Part shown: positions 1 to 9,255 of the stretch, piece by piece | How the letters are laid out: every line of letters begins with the position of its first letter | Numbering within the stretch: the stretch's first letter is position 1 | Origin: Perlabentimonas sp046542995 | GTDB taxonomy: Bacteria; Bacteroidota; Bacteroidia; Bacteroidales; Tenuifilaceae | Assembly (NCBI GenBank): GCA_046542995.1 | Contig: JBKHAH010000001.1 | Span: 45,206 to 109,205, forward strand | Direction of reading: 5' to 3' | Length of the DNA: 64,000 bases | Position numbers and translations under genes: made by a program | Notes under the pieces: generated by a model | The model's input: only the letters and a program-made list of their open reading frames with translations | Databases searched by the model: none | What the model was told of the DNA's origin: nothing

Positions 1-578
1 CTACCCTGATACCTGATGAATAAGTCATAAACATCATCATCAATAGCCAATGATAAAGGTATTTTTTCGCCCTTTTTATACTTATCAAAATCAAGGGTAC
101 GACAAAAATAGATAGCGCTAACCACATCAAAAGTACAATTCTTTAAGGGTATAACATCCCTTTTAAAGGGCCTGTCGGATGTTTGGCTGATAATATTAAC
201 AATGCTATCTGAATGGTTAAAAGAGTATCGATTAAACACCTCGAAACCACCCTCATAGGTGTCACGCTCAAACCAGTATGGTTGCAAGGTTTTAGGATTT
301 ACTATTGACTCAAATCTATCCCTCACTTTAAAGAATCTATCGTAACGTTTCAAACTCCAACCTAAAGATTTTAAATGATAGGCGGGGCTATCCATGTAAG
401 TAGTATCTGAGACTGAAAAAACAACGTCGCCAGCATTAACCCAAATAAATCCCCAGTTATAAACAGCCCTGTAGGTTACAGTCTCTCCTGGCTGAAAGTT
501 TATTCTATCGACAGAACACTCTTGCCCGTGAATGCTAGTACATATGAGTATGCTAAATATAAAAAATAGTAATCGCAT
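1..578 (-). CDS. DUF3108-like secreted protein (3' end beyond window)
   Basis: The reading frame opens at an ATG (578-576) and stays open to the left window edge, so only about 192 N-terminal residues are visible. It starts with a signal peptide (MRLLFFIFSILICTSIHGQ) followed by a segment with the F-x-P-G-E-x-x-x-Y pattern and an 'AGDVVFSV' strand, which is how DUF3108 proteins of Bacteroidota begin. I infer an exported, probably periplasmic beta-rich protein; its function is unknown. It starts 2 nt after the stop of the upstream membrane protein gene, so the two are probably co-transcribed. The family call rests on remembered pattern only. Confidence 0.6.
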   Translation of the reverse strand, partial: MRLLFFIFSILICTSIHGQECSVDRINFQPGETVTYRAVYNWGFIWVNAGDVVFSVSDTTYMDSPAYHLKSLGWSLKRYDRFFKVRDRFESIVNPKTLQPYWFERDTYEGGFEVFNRYSFNHSDSIVNIISQTSDRPFKRDVIPLKNCTFDVVSAIYFCRTLDFDKYKKGEKIPLSLAIDDDVYDLFIRYQG

Positions 579-580
579 TT

Positions 581-1135
581 TTAGTTAGGTTGATTTTTTG
601 GTCTCAAAAAAATATTCCTGATAAGAAGGCTGGCTGAAACTATTATTATTGTTCCTATTGATAATAGTGCAAATAACCATTTTAGTAAAGTTGCCACAGA
701 ACCCAATATTACTATGCTGCTATTTATTGCTGGAAACTGATTAAGCAGGATTAAAATGTTTGTATTCTCAACATAATCAAAAAACATTATACCAAACGGA
801 AGGTAGGCTAGTTTTAAAAAAGGGGAACTCTTTGCAAACCTTTTTTTAAGAATAAATGCTATAATAAGAATAAAAGTTACCCCATACACTATTGGATAAA
901 CCATGTCAATAAAAAGCAAAAATGAGGCGTAGGCCTCCCGCCCGTTTACATCAAGGTTATTAAAGAGTTTAGTTACATCATTAGCGGTGTACCAAACGCG
1001 GACATCGAGTAGCCTTATGTTCTCATCAAACTGATTTACTCCATATTTTGGAACAATAAAAAGGACAAATAAAAAGAATATGCCCAAAGAAATGAGCGCA
1101 TTAATTAGCAACTTATTATCCTTATCTTTTTTCAT
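581..1135 (-). CDS. small integral membrane protein, about 4 TM, unknown function
   Basis: 184 residues with four evident hydrophobic segments: roughly 9-29, 72-93, 105-133 and 145-172. A soluble loop of about 40 residues separates the first two and carries the motif RVWYTANDV. A charged pair in 'FFDYVENTN' sits inside the third hydrophobic stretch, unusual for a purely structural helix. I do not recognise a named family. Its ATG overlaps the stop of the upstream DUF368 gene by 4 nt (ATGA), so translation is probably coupled. The flippase context suggests a cell-envelope role, but that is inference. Confidence 0.7.
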   Translation of the reverse strand: MKKDKDNKLLINALISLGIFFLFVLFIVPKYGVNQFDENIRLLDVRVWYTANDVTKLFNNLDVNGREAYASFLLFIDMVYPIVYGVTFILIIAFILKKRFAKSSPFLKLAYLPFGIMFFDYVENTNILILLNQFPAINSSIVILGSVATLLKWLFALLSIGTIIIVSASLLIRNIFLRPKNQPN

Positions 1136-2082
1136 TTGTTGGCATTAACCTGCTTTACCTTGGCAAATCTTTCGATAAGCGCTATGGAAATAAAACCAAT
1201 AATGGCGATAATTATTGCAAGTACCACCTCGTTTGTTAAAGAATCGGGTATATACAAACTATACCCCTGTACAATCTTTTCGTTATTAATAAAAACATAC
1301 TCGCCCGCATTATTAACCCTATAGATTTCGTTTTTCCATGGCCACAATATACTTAACGAGCCCAGGATAAACCCAGTTAATATTGCTATGGTTTGATCCT
1401 TATACTTTTTATATATCCATGATAAAATATGTGAAAGTGCTAAAACCCCAATAATACCTCCTAAAATTACAGGGAGTAGCACATCGAAGTTGCCCTCGTT
1501 CACTGCATCAATCATTACCAGCTCATAGTTGCCCATGATAATAAGTACAAACGAGCCGGACAAACCGGGTAAAATCATACTGCAAACCCCAACAACACCG
1601 CATAGCATCAAATAAACAAAAGAATCGTTCTGCGTAGCAGGATTCATAAACGACACCCAAATTGCTAATGATGCACCTGCAATAAGTGCAACTATTACAC
1701 CAATATTCCATTTGCTAATGGTTTTACCAACATAATAAACCGAAGCAACAATTAATCCGAAGAAAAATGCCCAAATGAATACTGGATAAGACTCAAACAT
1801 GAACTTAAGCACTCTGGCTAAGCTAATAATACTAGCAATCATGCCAGCACCCAATGTGAGAAGAAAATAAAAATCGGTATGCTGAAACAGCTCCTTAACT
1901 TTTCCTTTAAAAAGGAGGCTCACTGCCTTGGTGTCAAAAGATTTTATTGCATGGATCACCCTCTCGAAAATTCCTGTAATCAAAGCAATAGTACCGCCTG
2001 ATACTCCAGGGATTACATTTGCAGCACCCATGCCTACACCCTTAAGGGCATGTAGCAAATAAATTTGAAAGATATATCTCAT
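1132..2082 (-). CDS. DUF368 family membrane protein (putative polyprenyl-phosphate flippase)
   Basis: 316 residues, polytopic. The N-terminal signature 'GVGMGAANVIPGVSGGTIALITG' region (about 14-36) and a second 'ILPGLSGSFVLIIMGNYE' repeat (about 168-185) form the inverted-repeat architecture of the DUF368 family. Members of this family (PopT-type) have been described as recycling undecaprenyl phosphate across the membrane for wall and surface-polymer synthesis, so that is the likely role in the inner membrane. Length matches the family. It is first in a tightly packed unit: its stop overlaps the next start, and the following gene starts 2 nt after the next stop. Confidence in family is high; confidence in substrate comes from family knowledge only. 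Confidence 0.85.
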   Translation of the reverse strand: MRYIFQIYLLHALKGVGMGAANVIPGVSGGTIALITGIFERVIHAIKSFDTKAVSLLFKGKVKELFQHTDFYFLLTLGAGMIASIISLARVLKFMFESYPVFIWAFFFGLIVASVYYVGKTISKWNIGVIVALIAGASLAIWVSFMNPATQNDSFVYLMLCGVVGVCSMILPGLSGSFVLIIMGNYELVMIDAVNEGNFDVLLPVILGGIIGVLALSHILSWIYKKYKDQTIAILTGFILGSLSILWPWKNEIYRVNNAGEYVFINNEKIVQGYSLYIPDSLTNEVVLAIIIAIIGFISIALIERFAKVKQVNANK

Positions 2083-2143
2083 TTAGTTCTTATTGTAAAG
2101 GGAGGGAGTTAAGAAGGACAACTCTCCTAAGCTGTTTAAAATA

Positions 2144-2911
2144 TTATTTTTCGAGATACTGAAAAAATGTATCGCCGCGTAAGCCAACCCTTAATGCTTC
2201 CAAGGCAATAACTTCGGTTGGGGCGATATTACCCAAATTAACGTTAGTTCCAAGTAGTTTTATAAACCAAACCTGTTGATTTTTAATAGGGGCCTCCCAT
2301 AGAATGTCCTCAATATTTATGTTGCTAACAATACTATCAACAAGGCTGGTATTAGCTGAATGATCCTGATTATATATCCCAATATTTCCTCCCTCTCTTG
2401 CCTCGGCAATCACTTTCCATGATCCTGCTTCAAGCTCATTCTTCATCATCTCAACCCACTTATCATCAGGAATTTCAACACCAGCCTGCTTGGAACCAAC
2501 CTCAGATATTACAGTAACACTTTTGGCCAAATCACGAATGTACTCACATTTCTGCTGATGAACCATCTCCAGGGTACCATCCGATACTTCAACCAAATCG
2601 AGCTCAAAGTTTTTCACCATTTTTTTATACTCATTAAACATCCCTCTGGCAATAAATGCTTCAAATAGGGTTCCTCCAAAGTAGGGTTTTATTCCTGCTA
2701 GCTGTAGGGTGCGAATTTTTTCTTTAACTGTTACTGGGCTAACCATCGCTGTACCAAAACCAAATTTAACCATGTCAATATATCCTCCTGCAACACTTAT
2801 CATATCTTCCGTTTCGCGAAGGCTCAGCCCCTTGTCCATTACCATGGTTAGCCCATTATTTCGATTCTTTTCTGTTCGCTCGGGAATAAATGGAAAATCT
2901 TTAATATTCAT
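2144..2911 (-). CDS. phosphosulfolactate synthase-like protein (ComA family)
   Basis: 255 residues, full length for the ComA family, a TIM barrel that adds sulfite to phosphoenolpyruvate to give (2R)-phospho-3-sulfolactate. Visible family motifs are 'NGLTMVMDKGLS' near residue 19, 'DMVKFGFGT' near 47, 'PYFGGTLFE' near 76, 'VEVSDGT' near 107, 'SEVGSKQAG' near 136, 'VIAEAREGG' near 168, and the C-terminal 'LGTNVNLGNIAPTEVIALE'. The acidic and lysine residues expected around the PEP site (DK, K of KFG, E of SEVG, E of EAREG) are all present. Methanogens use the product for coenzyme M; here it may feed sulfolactate, cysteate or sulfonolipid metabolism. No other gene of such a pathway is adjacent. 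ATG lies about 14 nt after a -7 box. Confidence 0.8.
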   Translation of the reverse strand: MNIKDFPFIPERTEKNRNNGLTMVMDKGLSLRETEDMISVAGGYIDMVKFGFGTAMVSPVTVKEKIRTLQLAGIKPYFGGTLFEAFIARGMFNEYKKMVKNFELDLVEVSDGTLEMVHQQKCEYIRDLAKSVTVISEVGSKQAGVEIPDDKWVEMMKNELEAGSWKVIAEAREGGNIGIYNQDHSANTSLVDSIVSNINIEDILWEAPIKNQQVWFIKLLGTNVNLGNIAPTEVIALEALRVGLRGDTFFQYLEK

Positions 2912-2924
2912 ATATATAAATTTA

Positions 2925-2958
2925 CAAATGTATTTACTAGATATAAAAATGATATCTA
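2925..2958 (-). promoter_or_regulatory. promoter of the ComA-like gene with inverted repeat upstream of the -7 box
   Basis: On the minus strand TACATTTG (2932-2925) fits the Bacteroidota -7 consensus TAnnTTTG exactly, 14 nt before the ATG. Just upstream is the inverted repeat TAGATAT-N7-ATATCTA (2938-2958), which would sit between the -33 and -7 elements and is a plausible repressor operator. No clear -33 TTG is seen. Confidence 0.5.
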
Positions 2959-2995
2959 TTTATTAGGAATGCAGGTATTTTTAGTAGCGCATTCA

Positions 2996-4396
2996 TTAAA
3001 TTTGTTTTAGTTCCTGTAAAAAGCCTTCATCTGATATTACCGATACAACTGCAAGAAAATCTTCAACTGTAAAAGGATTTTGAGATTTTGCTTCTCTTAA
3101 CATATCAAGAGCAAGCTTTGATTTACCCTGAAGGTATAGTGCTGAAGCGTATATTATTTTTAGAGCGGAAATATCATTAAACTTATCGTTAACCTCATTG
3201 TAAAGCTCCTCTACCTGAGGGTACGACTCTTTAAACAGCTTCAGTTCAGCCAAGCCAATGTATGCTTCTGGCTCTTCCGGATTAAGCATAGTGGCCTCCA
3301 TGTATGCATTTTCAGCCTCATCATCGTGCCCCAACTCAAATTTAACCTTAGCTAAACCCAACCAGTAATCGTAATTCTCTGGATTAAGCGCAATGGCTTT
3401 CTCAATATTCATCAAAGCTAAATCCAACTTATCCAGCTTTAGATTTACTACCCCAATACCATAAAAGGCATCGGACATGGATGCATCAATCTCCAAGGCT
3501 TTATTGAAGTATTCCATCGCCCTTGGGTAGTCATCCAGCTTCTCGTAGCACTCCCCTAATGAAGCATAAATGCGCTTATTATCAGGTTCAAACTCAAGCA
3601 GCTCAACAAAAGCTTCTACTGCCTCATCATACTTTTCTATGGTTGCCAGGGTATTTGCCTTATTATGTATGGCCGATGAATTTGCTGGCTCAACAGCAAG
3701 TGCATATTCATAAGCATCAAGCGCTCTGGCAAACTTACCCATACGGGTGTAAACTATTCCCAAATTGTACCAAACGCTTGAAGAGAAAGGATTGGTATCG
3801 AGATAAAGGTTGTAAAACTTTTCGCTTTGAGACATATCCCCCAAACGCTCAAACGTATAGCCCAACTCAAATAGAATGTTAAGGTTATTCTTCTCAATTT
3901 TATAGGCAAGTAGCAAGTAGCGTAAAGCATAGTTTAATTCATTGTAATCCTGATACAATGATGCAATCCTAAGCAACAAGTCAATTTTATCTTCATTATA
4001 CCCATGTGCGGCCCTCCAAAATGAGCTATGGGCAATCTTTAGTTCACGTTGCTCTAAGTGCAGTTTACCTTTTAAAAAAAGAATCTCGCTGTTATCAGAC
4101 TCTATTTTTTCAAGTACGTTCAATATCTCCAAAGCTTCAGCATGTTTATTATCATAAAATAATGCTTCGGCTTTTCGAAACTGTATTTCGGTGGAATATG
4201 GATGCATGCTATAAGCAATATCAATTGCTTCCGATGCTCGCATTGAATTATCAGAACTTAAATAAAAATCTATAATGTTCTCAAAATCAGCAACATCAAA
4301 AAAGAAACTACGATTATACCTTAGCATATCTTCATACTTCTGTACAATCTCCATGGTTGGATCCTCTCCAAAGAAAAATTCGTTCTCTTCTTTCAT
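2996..4396 (-). CDS. tetratricopeptide-repeat protein
   Basis: 466 residues made almost wholly of TPR units from about residue 45 to 430. Recurring patterns include 'W-x-x-L-G-x-x-x' and 'A-x-x-x-Y-x-x-A-L-x-x-x-P', for example SSVWYNLGIVYTRMGKFARA and DAFYGIGVVNLKLDKLDLA. There is no signal peptide or membrane segment; the N-terminus is acidic (MKEENEFFFGEDPT), so a cytoplasmic scaffold is likely. Function is not predictable from the repeats. It stands alone: about 150 nt separate it from the next gene downstream and it has its own -7 box upstream. Confidence 0.85.
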   Translation of the reverse strand: MKEENEFFFGEDPTMEIVQKYEDMLRYNRSFFFDVADFENIIDFYLSSDNSMRASEAIDIAYSMHPYSTEIQFRKAEALFYDNKHAEALEILNVLEKIESDNSEILFLKGKLHLEQRELKIAHSSFWRAAHGYNEDKIDLLLRIASLYQDYNELNYALRYLLLAYKIEKNNLNILFELGYTFERLGDMSQSEKFYNLYLDTNPFSSSVWYNLGIVYTRMGKFARALDAYEYALAVEPANSSAIHNKANTLATIEKYDEAVEAFVELLEFEPDNKRIYASLGECYEKLDDYPRAMEYFNKALEIDASMSDAFYGIGVVNLKLDKLDLALMNIEKAIALNPENYDYWLGLAKVKFELGHDDEAENAYMEATMLNPEEPEAYIGLAELKLFKESYPQVEELYNEVNDKFNDISALKIIYASALYLQGKSKLALDMLREAKSQNPFTVEDFLAVVSVISDEGFLQELKQI

Positions 4397-4424
4397 AGTA
4401 AATATATGTCCTTACATCACGGGG

Positions 4425-4432
4425 CAAATTTA
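4425..4432 (-). promoter_or_regulatory. -7 promoter box of the TPR gene
   Basis: TAAATTTG on the minus strand matches TAnnTTTG, 29 nt before the ATG at 4396. A -33 TTG at the usual spacing is not evident. Confidence 0.45.
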
Positions 4433-4550
4433 CTAAAATTAAGTGTTGTTGTTGAATCTGATTGTTTAAATTATATTAACAACCCTAAAAACATATCAAC
4501 ACCCAAGAAGAAGAGTTGAGTAAAAAAACCATAAAGCAGCTTGCCGGCAA

Positions 4551-5546
4551 CTACATTCGGCCCATTTCCCTGAAGAATCTCATGAACTGAACCCTCTCGA
4601 ATGCAGCTGGGTTGTATGTTCGGGTCTGACTCATTTTACCCCTAAACTCATCTATTGATTTAAACCCTTTTTCTTGCATCCACTCTTCTAGCTGATTTAA
4701 AATAACCTGTATCTGCTCAAGACCATTGCGATAAAGTGTTGAAGCTACCTGACCAACTTCTGCTCCAGCAAGAAGCACCTTTACAAGTGCAAAACCATCA
4801 TGTATGCCTGTTGTTGCAGCTAGATTGCAGGGGACGCGCTCGGCCATAATTGCAATCCACCGTAGAGTTAATGCTAACTCTGAAGGGGAGCTGAATACGT
4901 TAGTTGTGGTGAACTCATAGTTATAGATATCAAAATCGGGGCTATAAAAACGGTTAAATAGTACTATTGCTTTAATTTGTGTACTGCTTAGCCGCTTAAT
5001 AAAACTTGCAAGCGAGGCATTGTATGGGCTTATTTTAACTGCAATAGGAATTGTAACTATCCGAGTTACTTTTTCAATAATATCAAAAAAGAGCTTCTCG
5101 TTCTCCTCTGCCGTTCTGTTCAAATCAGTAGGTAAGGAGAATATGTTAAGTTCTAATGCATCGGCACCCGCATCCTCAATTCGCTTTGCAAAATCGGGCC
5201 ATTTCTCGGATGTTACACAATTTATACTGGCAATAATTGGAATTTTAACGGCACTTTTGGCATCGGTAATAAGCTTAAGGAAATTTGCCACAGGATCTTC
5301 CATCTCCTCAAAATCGAAATACTCTATTGTTTCAGGGTAAATAAAACCAGAAGCACGCATCTTATTAAGGTTATCCTGAGTTTCCATAATAATCTCTTCT
5401 TCAAAAAGGGATTTAAGCACAACGGCAGACGCTCCGTTGGCTTCCAATTCTTTGATGTCGGATAAACTATTGGTTAAACCAGAACTTGCTGCAATCAAGG
5501 GGTTTTTAAGCGTAAGCCCCATGTAGTTAGTTGTTAGGTTGGTCAT
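4551..5546 (-). CDS. dihydroorotate dehydrogenase-like flavoprotein
   Basis: 331 residues with the TIM-barrel layout of class 1 dihydroorotate dehydrogenases: 'GLTLKNPLIAASSG' at 10-23, 'PIIASINC' near 120, 'ALELNIF' near 146, 'IPIAVKISP' near 181, 'NLAATTGIHDG' near 245, and 'AGAEVGQVASTLYRNG' near 265. This subgroup is common in Bacteroidota as a protein distinct from PyrD. The catalytic-loop Cys/Ser region of true PyrD is not obvious, so orotate formation should not be assumed; another NAD(P)H- or quinone-linked flavin reaction is possible. It is monocistronic, with about 150-215 nt on either side. Family confidence is good, substrate unknown. Confidence 0.75.
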   Translation of the reverse strand: MTNLTTNYMGLTLKNPLIAASSGLTNSLSDIKELEANGASAVVLKSLFEEEIIMETQDNLNKMRASGFIYPETIEYFDFEEMEDPVANFLKLITDAKSAVKIPIIASINCVTSEKWPDFAKRIEDAGADALELNIFSLPTDLNRTAEENEKLFFDIIEKVTRIVTIPIAVKISPYNASLASFIKRLSSTQIKAIVLFNRFYSPDFDIYNYEFTTTNVFSSPSELALTLRWIAIMAERVPCNLAATTGIHDGFALVKVLLAGAEVGQVASTLYRNGLEQIQVILNQLEEWMQEKGFKSIDEFRGKMSQTRTYNPAAFERVQFMRFFREMGRM

Positions 5547-5678
5547 AGCTGTATTTTTAATTTTTGATAAATCAATTATTTAATTCTTTACTGATTATAA
5601 CCTGAAAACAGATAAAAACAGTCTATTCTTGTTGGCAATCTTATTATTTTGAAATTTACAAAAATTATTAATAGAACA

Positions 5679-5715
5679 AGGCTCGTAGCGGATTTTTTTT
5701 ACCCACTACGAGCCT
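5679..5715 (-). terminator. hairpin downstream of dapA
   Basis: AGGCTCGTAG (5679-5688) pairs perfectly with CTACGAGCCT (5706-5715), a 10-bp stem 48 nt beyond the dapA stop. On the minus strand it is followed by an AT-rich rather than a pure U tract, so it may be a terminator or an mRNA 3' stability hairpin. Confidence 0.6.
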
Positions 5716-5762
5716 ACATAACTTAAAACTAAGCCAAATTACTATACGTAGTTTCTATCTAA

Positions 5763-6641
5763 CTAGAAATTTTTTAGAAGTTTACTTAAAGTATTGTATG
5801 TACTCTCACTAACAGGTGCAAGAGGTAAGCGCAGGTTGTTAGAAATTATTCCTTTAATAGCCAACGCAGCCTTAACGCCCGCGGGATTGCCCTCTGTGAA
5901 TAGATTGTCAATAACCTCAATAAGTTTATAATGCAGGGCTCTTGACTTTTCGTAATTATTTTCCATGGCATGCTTTATTAGAGTTGAGAACTCTTTGGGC
6001 AGAACATTTCCAACAACGGAAATTGCTCCATCAAAGCCCATACCTATTTGTGGAAGAACTAAAGCATCATCGCCAGAGAGGACAAGAAAATCTTTGGGTC
6101 TGTCGCGTAGTATGTATGTCTGCTGATTCAGATTACCCGATGCTTCCTTTACTGCAATAATATTTGGAACATCATTGGCTAGCTTAAGCGTAGTTTGGGC
6201 AGTCATGTTTACACCTGTACGCCCTGGAACATTATACAGTACTATTGGCAAATCGGTTTCAGCTGCAATGGCCTTATAATGCATCTCCAGACCTTTTTGA
6301 GAAGGCTTATTGTAATATGGATTAACAGAAAGTATTCCATCAACACCGGAAAAGTCGAAAGTCTTTAAATTACTAATAATAGCATCGGTATTGTTACCTC
6401 CCATACCAACCATAATAGGAACTCGTCCATTATTATGTTTTACTACAAAGCGTACTATATCGTTTTTTTCCTGATTTGACAAAACAACGGACTCACCAGT
6501 TGTTCCTAATAAAACGATATAATCAACACCTCCTAAAATAAGATGTTCCGTTAAATTCTTTAGGGCAGGGAAATCAATCTCCTTGCTGTTTGTAAACGGG
6601 GTAACCATAGCAACCCCTAGTCCTTTGAATTTACTTATCAT
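5763..6641 (-). CDS. dapA: 4-hydroxy-tetrahydrodipicolinate synthase
   Basis: 292 residues, the normal DapA length. It condenses pyruvate with aspartate semialdehyde in the diaminopimelate/lysine pathway. Motifs present are 'GVAMVTPF' at 9-16, 'LGTTGES' at 45-51 with the Thr pair of the catalytic triad, 'PIVLYNVPGRTG' with the catalytic Tyr near 137, and 'IIAVKEASG' with the Schiff-base Lys near 166. The arginine of 'GRTG' that binds the substrate carboxylate is also present. It starts 9 nt after the DUF6913 gene stop, in an operon ligA-DUF6913-dapA, an arrangement I recall as conserved in Bacteroidales. A strong hairpin follows. Confidence 0.95.
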   Translation of the reverse strand: MISKFKGLGVAMVTPFTNSKEIDFPALKNLTEHLILGGVDYIVLLGTTGESVVLSNQEKNDIVRFVVKHNNGRVPIMVGMGGNNTDAIISNLKTFDFSGVDGILSVNPYYNKPSQKGLEMHYKAIAAETDLPIVLYNVPGRTGVNMTAQTTLKLANDVPNIIAVKEASGNLNQQTYILRDRPKDFLVLSGDDALVLPQIGMGFDGAISVVGNVLPKEFSTLIKHAMENNYEKSRALHYKLIEVIDNLFTEGNPAGVKAALAIKGIISNNLRLPLAPVSESTYNTLSKLLKNF

Positions 6642-6650
6642 ACTTCGCTG

Positions 6651-7229
6651 TTAATTAGTTGTTATTCTATCCTCCGTTTCTTCCTGAGCAAACCTATTGT
6701 TTATAAGGTTTAAATAGTGCTTTACCTGACTTATATAATACTCAAGGCTATCGGTTTGTTTAACGTTTATTAAAAGGTCGTAAGGTGGATTAGGGTACAT
6801 TAAACTACTAACCTTGAACTTTGCTACAGAGAGCGTTGCAACCCATTTTAAAGGGAAAACCTCCTCCATAGAAAGGTCAATAAGAATATCAAAATCCATT
6901 TTTGCAAACTCTTCAGTAAATGGAGCAAGCGGTTTTCCGTACCAATTCACCTCCTTTTTGGAAAAAAGATTGGCCCCCTTGCGCATTAGAAACTCCTGCG
7001 GAATCTCTTTGCCCGGATAGTAAGCAAGCAGGCATACCTCAAGATTTTGCTCTGATAAGAAATTCACAAAATCAAGTGCCAGTTTGAAATCCTTATCAGT
7101 CATGGCATAAAAAATAACCCCTATTCTTCTTGCCGAAACAAGATTATGGATTCTTTTATCGCGCTTAATCTTTTTGTACTGCTTCTTAAGCTTCGCGTGG
7201 CCAATTTTTGATTTAAATTTTGAAAACAT
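6651..7229 (-). CDS. DUF6913-like protein
   Basis: 192 residues from the ATG at 7229 (MFSKFKSKIG). A longer frame exists from a TTG at 7256, but that overlaps the ligA stop and adds an atypical leader, so I prefer the ATG, 19 nt after ligA. The N-terminus is strongly basic (KLKKQYKKIKRDKR), and the rest has an alternating alpha/beta look with conserved-looking 'YPNPPYDLLI' and 'DILIDLS' segments. It matches the Bacteroidota-specific DUF6913 family found between ligA and dapA; function unknown. Basic N-terminus and genomic partners would fit nucleic-acid or ribosome association, but this is speculation. Confidence 0.7.
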   Translation of the reverse strand: MFSKFKSKIGHAKLKKQYKKIKRDKRIHNLVSARRIGVIFYAMTDKDFKLALDFVNFLSEQNLEVCLLAYYPGKEIPQEFLMRKGANLFSKKEVNWYGKPLAPFTEEFAKMDFDILIDLSMEEVFPLKWVATLSVAKFKVSSLMYPNPPYDLLINVKQTDSLEYYISQVKHYLNLINNRFAQEETEDRITTN

Positions 7230-7248
7230 ATTCAAGGTGTACGTTAAA

Positions 7249-9255
7249 TTACTCAATCATTTTAAAGAAATCATCCTCAGAAACAATTTGCACTCCGAGT
7301 TTTTTAGCCTTATCTAACTTTGCCGGTCCCATTTTTTCGCCAGCAACAAGCATCGTTGTGTTTGATGATACTGCGCTAAGCACCTTGCCTCCATTCCGAA
7401 TAACCATCTCTTTAAGCTCATCGCGAGACACACGAGAAAAAGTTCCCGAAATCACAACCGATTTGCCCTTTAACTTCCCTTCCTCCTGATTATTGACTGT
7501 TTCATCAACCTCAAAATTTAAACCAGCCTTTTGCAACCGTTCAACAAGCAATAAATTCTTTTCATCGGAAAAGAAAGTTAGGATACTTTGGGCAATCCTC
7601 TCACCCACCTCATCAACTTCATATAGCTCCTCAAAGGTAGCTTGTTTAAGCCTATTAAGCAAGCCAAAATGTAAGGCTAACTTGCGGGCGGTTGTTTCGC
7701 CAACATACCTAATTCCAAGCCCAAAAAGAACCTTATGAAAAGGTGCTTCCTTTGATTTTTCTATGCTTGCAACTACATTCTTGGCTGATTTATCAGCAAA
7801 CCTATCAAGGTTTATCAGCTGGTTATAGGTAAGTGAGTACAGGTCGGATATATCCTTAACCAGGCCCTTGGAAAACAGCAACTCGATGGTCTCTTCCCCA
7901 AGGCCATCAATATTCATTGCTTTACGGCTAACAAAATGTATTACCCTTCCTTTTAGCTGGGGTGGGCATCCTGCCTGATTAGGGCAGTAATGCTTTGCCT
8001 CACCAGCAGGTCTAACTAGCTCTGCACCACATTCGGGGCAATGCGAAATAAACTGCAATGGGGCAGAATCAGTCAGCCTTTCATCAAAATCTACTGCAAC
8101 AATTTTGGGAATAATCTCACCACCCTTTTCAACTATTACAGTATCGTTTAAGCGAATATCTAGGTTGTCCATCTGGTCGGCATTATGCAACGATGCCCTT
8201 TTTACGGTTGTTCCTGCCAGCAACACTGGCTCAAGATTAGCAACGGGAGTAATAGCTCCTGTGCGGCCAACCTGAAAATCAACAGACCTCAATATGGTTT
8301 TGGCCTGCTCAGCTTTATACTTATAAGATATAGCCCACCGTGGTGTTTTAGCTGTGTAGCCAAGCTGATTCTGCTGCTTGTGGCTATTAACCTTAACCAC
8401 CACGCCATCTATGTCGTAAGTCAAACCTTTCCTCTTCTCTTCCCATGTATCAATAAAGTCAGAGACATCATTTATTGACTTACAAAGCTTTATGTTATCG
8501 GGTACTTTAAACCCCCACTCTTTTGCCTTCTGTAAGTTCTGATAATGATTGTTAAAAGGCAGCTTTTCACCCAAAACAAAGTAAAGATAACAGTCAAGGT
8601 TCCTTTTGGCAACCATTTTTGGGTTAAGAAGTTTTAAAGTACCAGCGGCTGCATTCCGAGGATTAGCAAAAGGGGGCTCTCCATTTTCCTGCCGTACTTT
8701 ATTAAGCTGCTCAAAAACGGCATGAGGCATTAGTACTTCTCCTCTAATTTCAAACTCTTCTGGGTAATCATCGCCAGTTAGGGTAAGAGGAATGGAACGA
8801 ATGGTTTTTACATTTGAGGTAACATCATCGCCCTGAACACCATCCCCCCTGGTTATAGCCTGAACCAACCTACCGTTCTTATAGGTTAGTCCAATGGCCG
8901 TACCATCGTATTTTAGCTCGCAAACATACTCCCAACTTTGGCTTAAAGATTTACCAATTCTTGCATGAAAATCTTCAATTTCTTCTTTAGAATATGTATT
9001 AGCAAGCGATAGCATGGGATACTTATGCTTAACCTGCTTAAACCCTTGTGAAATATCGCTACCTACCCTTTGGGTTGGTGAATTCTCATCTGCCAATTCA
9101 GGATGCTTTTTCTCAAGTTCTTCTAACTCTCTGAGTAGAGCATCATACTCAAAATCTAATATTTCTGGCTGTGCCCTTACGTAGTATAAATGATTATGCT
9201 TGTTTAGCTCCTCCCGAAGCTTATTTACACGATTTATTATATCCTTTGTTGCCAT
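7249..9255 (-). CDS. ligA: NAD-dependent DNA ligase
   Basis: 668 residues from the ATG at 9255 (MATKDIINRVNKLREEL); the in-frame TTG 27 nt upstream gives a leader unlike the family. Domains in order: Ia/adenylation with the 'CELKYDGTAIGL' KxDG nucleotidyl-lysine motif near residue 120, OB fold, four-cysteine zinc finger (CPECGAEL then YCPNQAGCP near 405-430), helix-hairpin-helix repeats, and a C-terminal BRCT domain ('GKSVVISGTF' to 'KLGVQIVSEDDF'). It seals nicks in replication and repair. It heads the ligA-DUF6913-dapA operon on the minus strand and is divergent from the RelA/SpoT gene. Confidence 0.96.
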   Translation of the reverse strand: MATKDIINRVNKLREELNKHNHLYYVRAQPEILDFEYDALLRELEELEKKHPELADENSPTQRVGSDISQGFKQVKHKYPMLSLANTYSKEEIEDFHARIGKSLSQSWEYVCELKYDGTAIGLTYKNGRLVQAITRGDGVQGDDVTSNVKTIRSIPLTLTGDDYPEEFEIRGEVLMPHAVFEQLNKVRQENGEPPFANPRNAAAGTLKLLNPKMVAKRNLDCYLYFVLGEKLPFNNHYQNLQKAKEWGFKVPDNIKLCKSINDVSDFIDTWEEKRKGLTYDIDGVVVKVNSHKQQNQLGYTAKTPRWAISYKYKAEQAKTILRSVDFQVGRTGAITPVANLEPVLLAGTTVKRASLHNADQMDNLDIRLNDTVIVEKGGEIIPKIVAVDFDERLTDSAPLQFISHCPECGAELVRPAGEAKHYCPNQAGCPPQLKGRVIHFVSRKAMNIDGLGEETIELLFSKGLVKDISDLYSLTYNQLINLDRFADKSAKNVVASIEKSKEAPFHKVLFGLGIRYVGETTARKLALHFGLLNRLKQATFEELYEVDEVGERIAQSILTFFSDEKNLLLVERLQKAGLNFEVDETVNNQEEGKLKGKSVVISGTFSRVSRDELKEMVIRNGGKVLSAVSSNTTMLVAGEKMGPAKLDKAKKLGVQIVSEDDFFKMIE

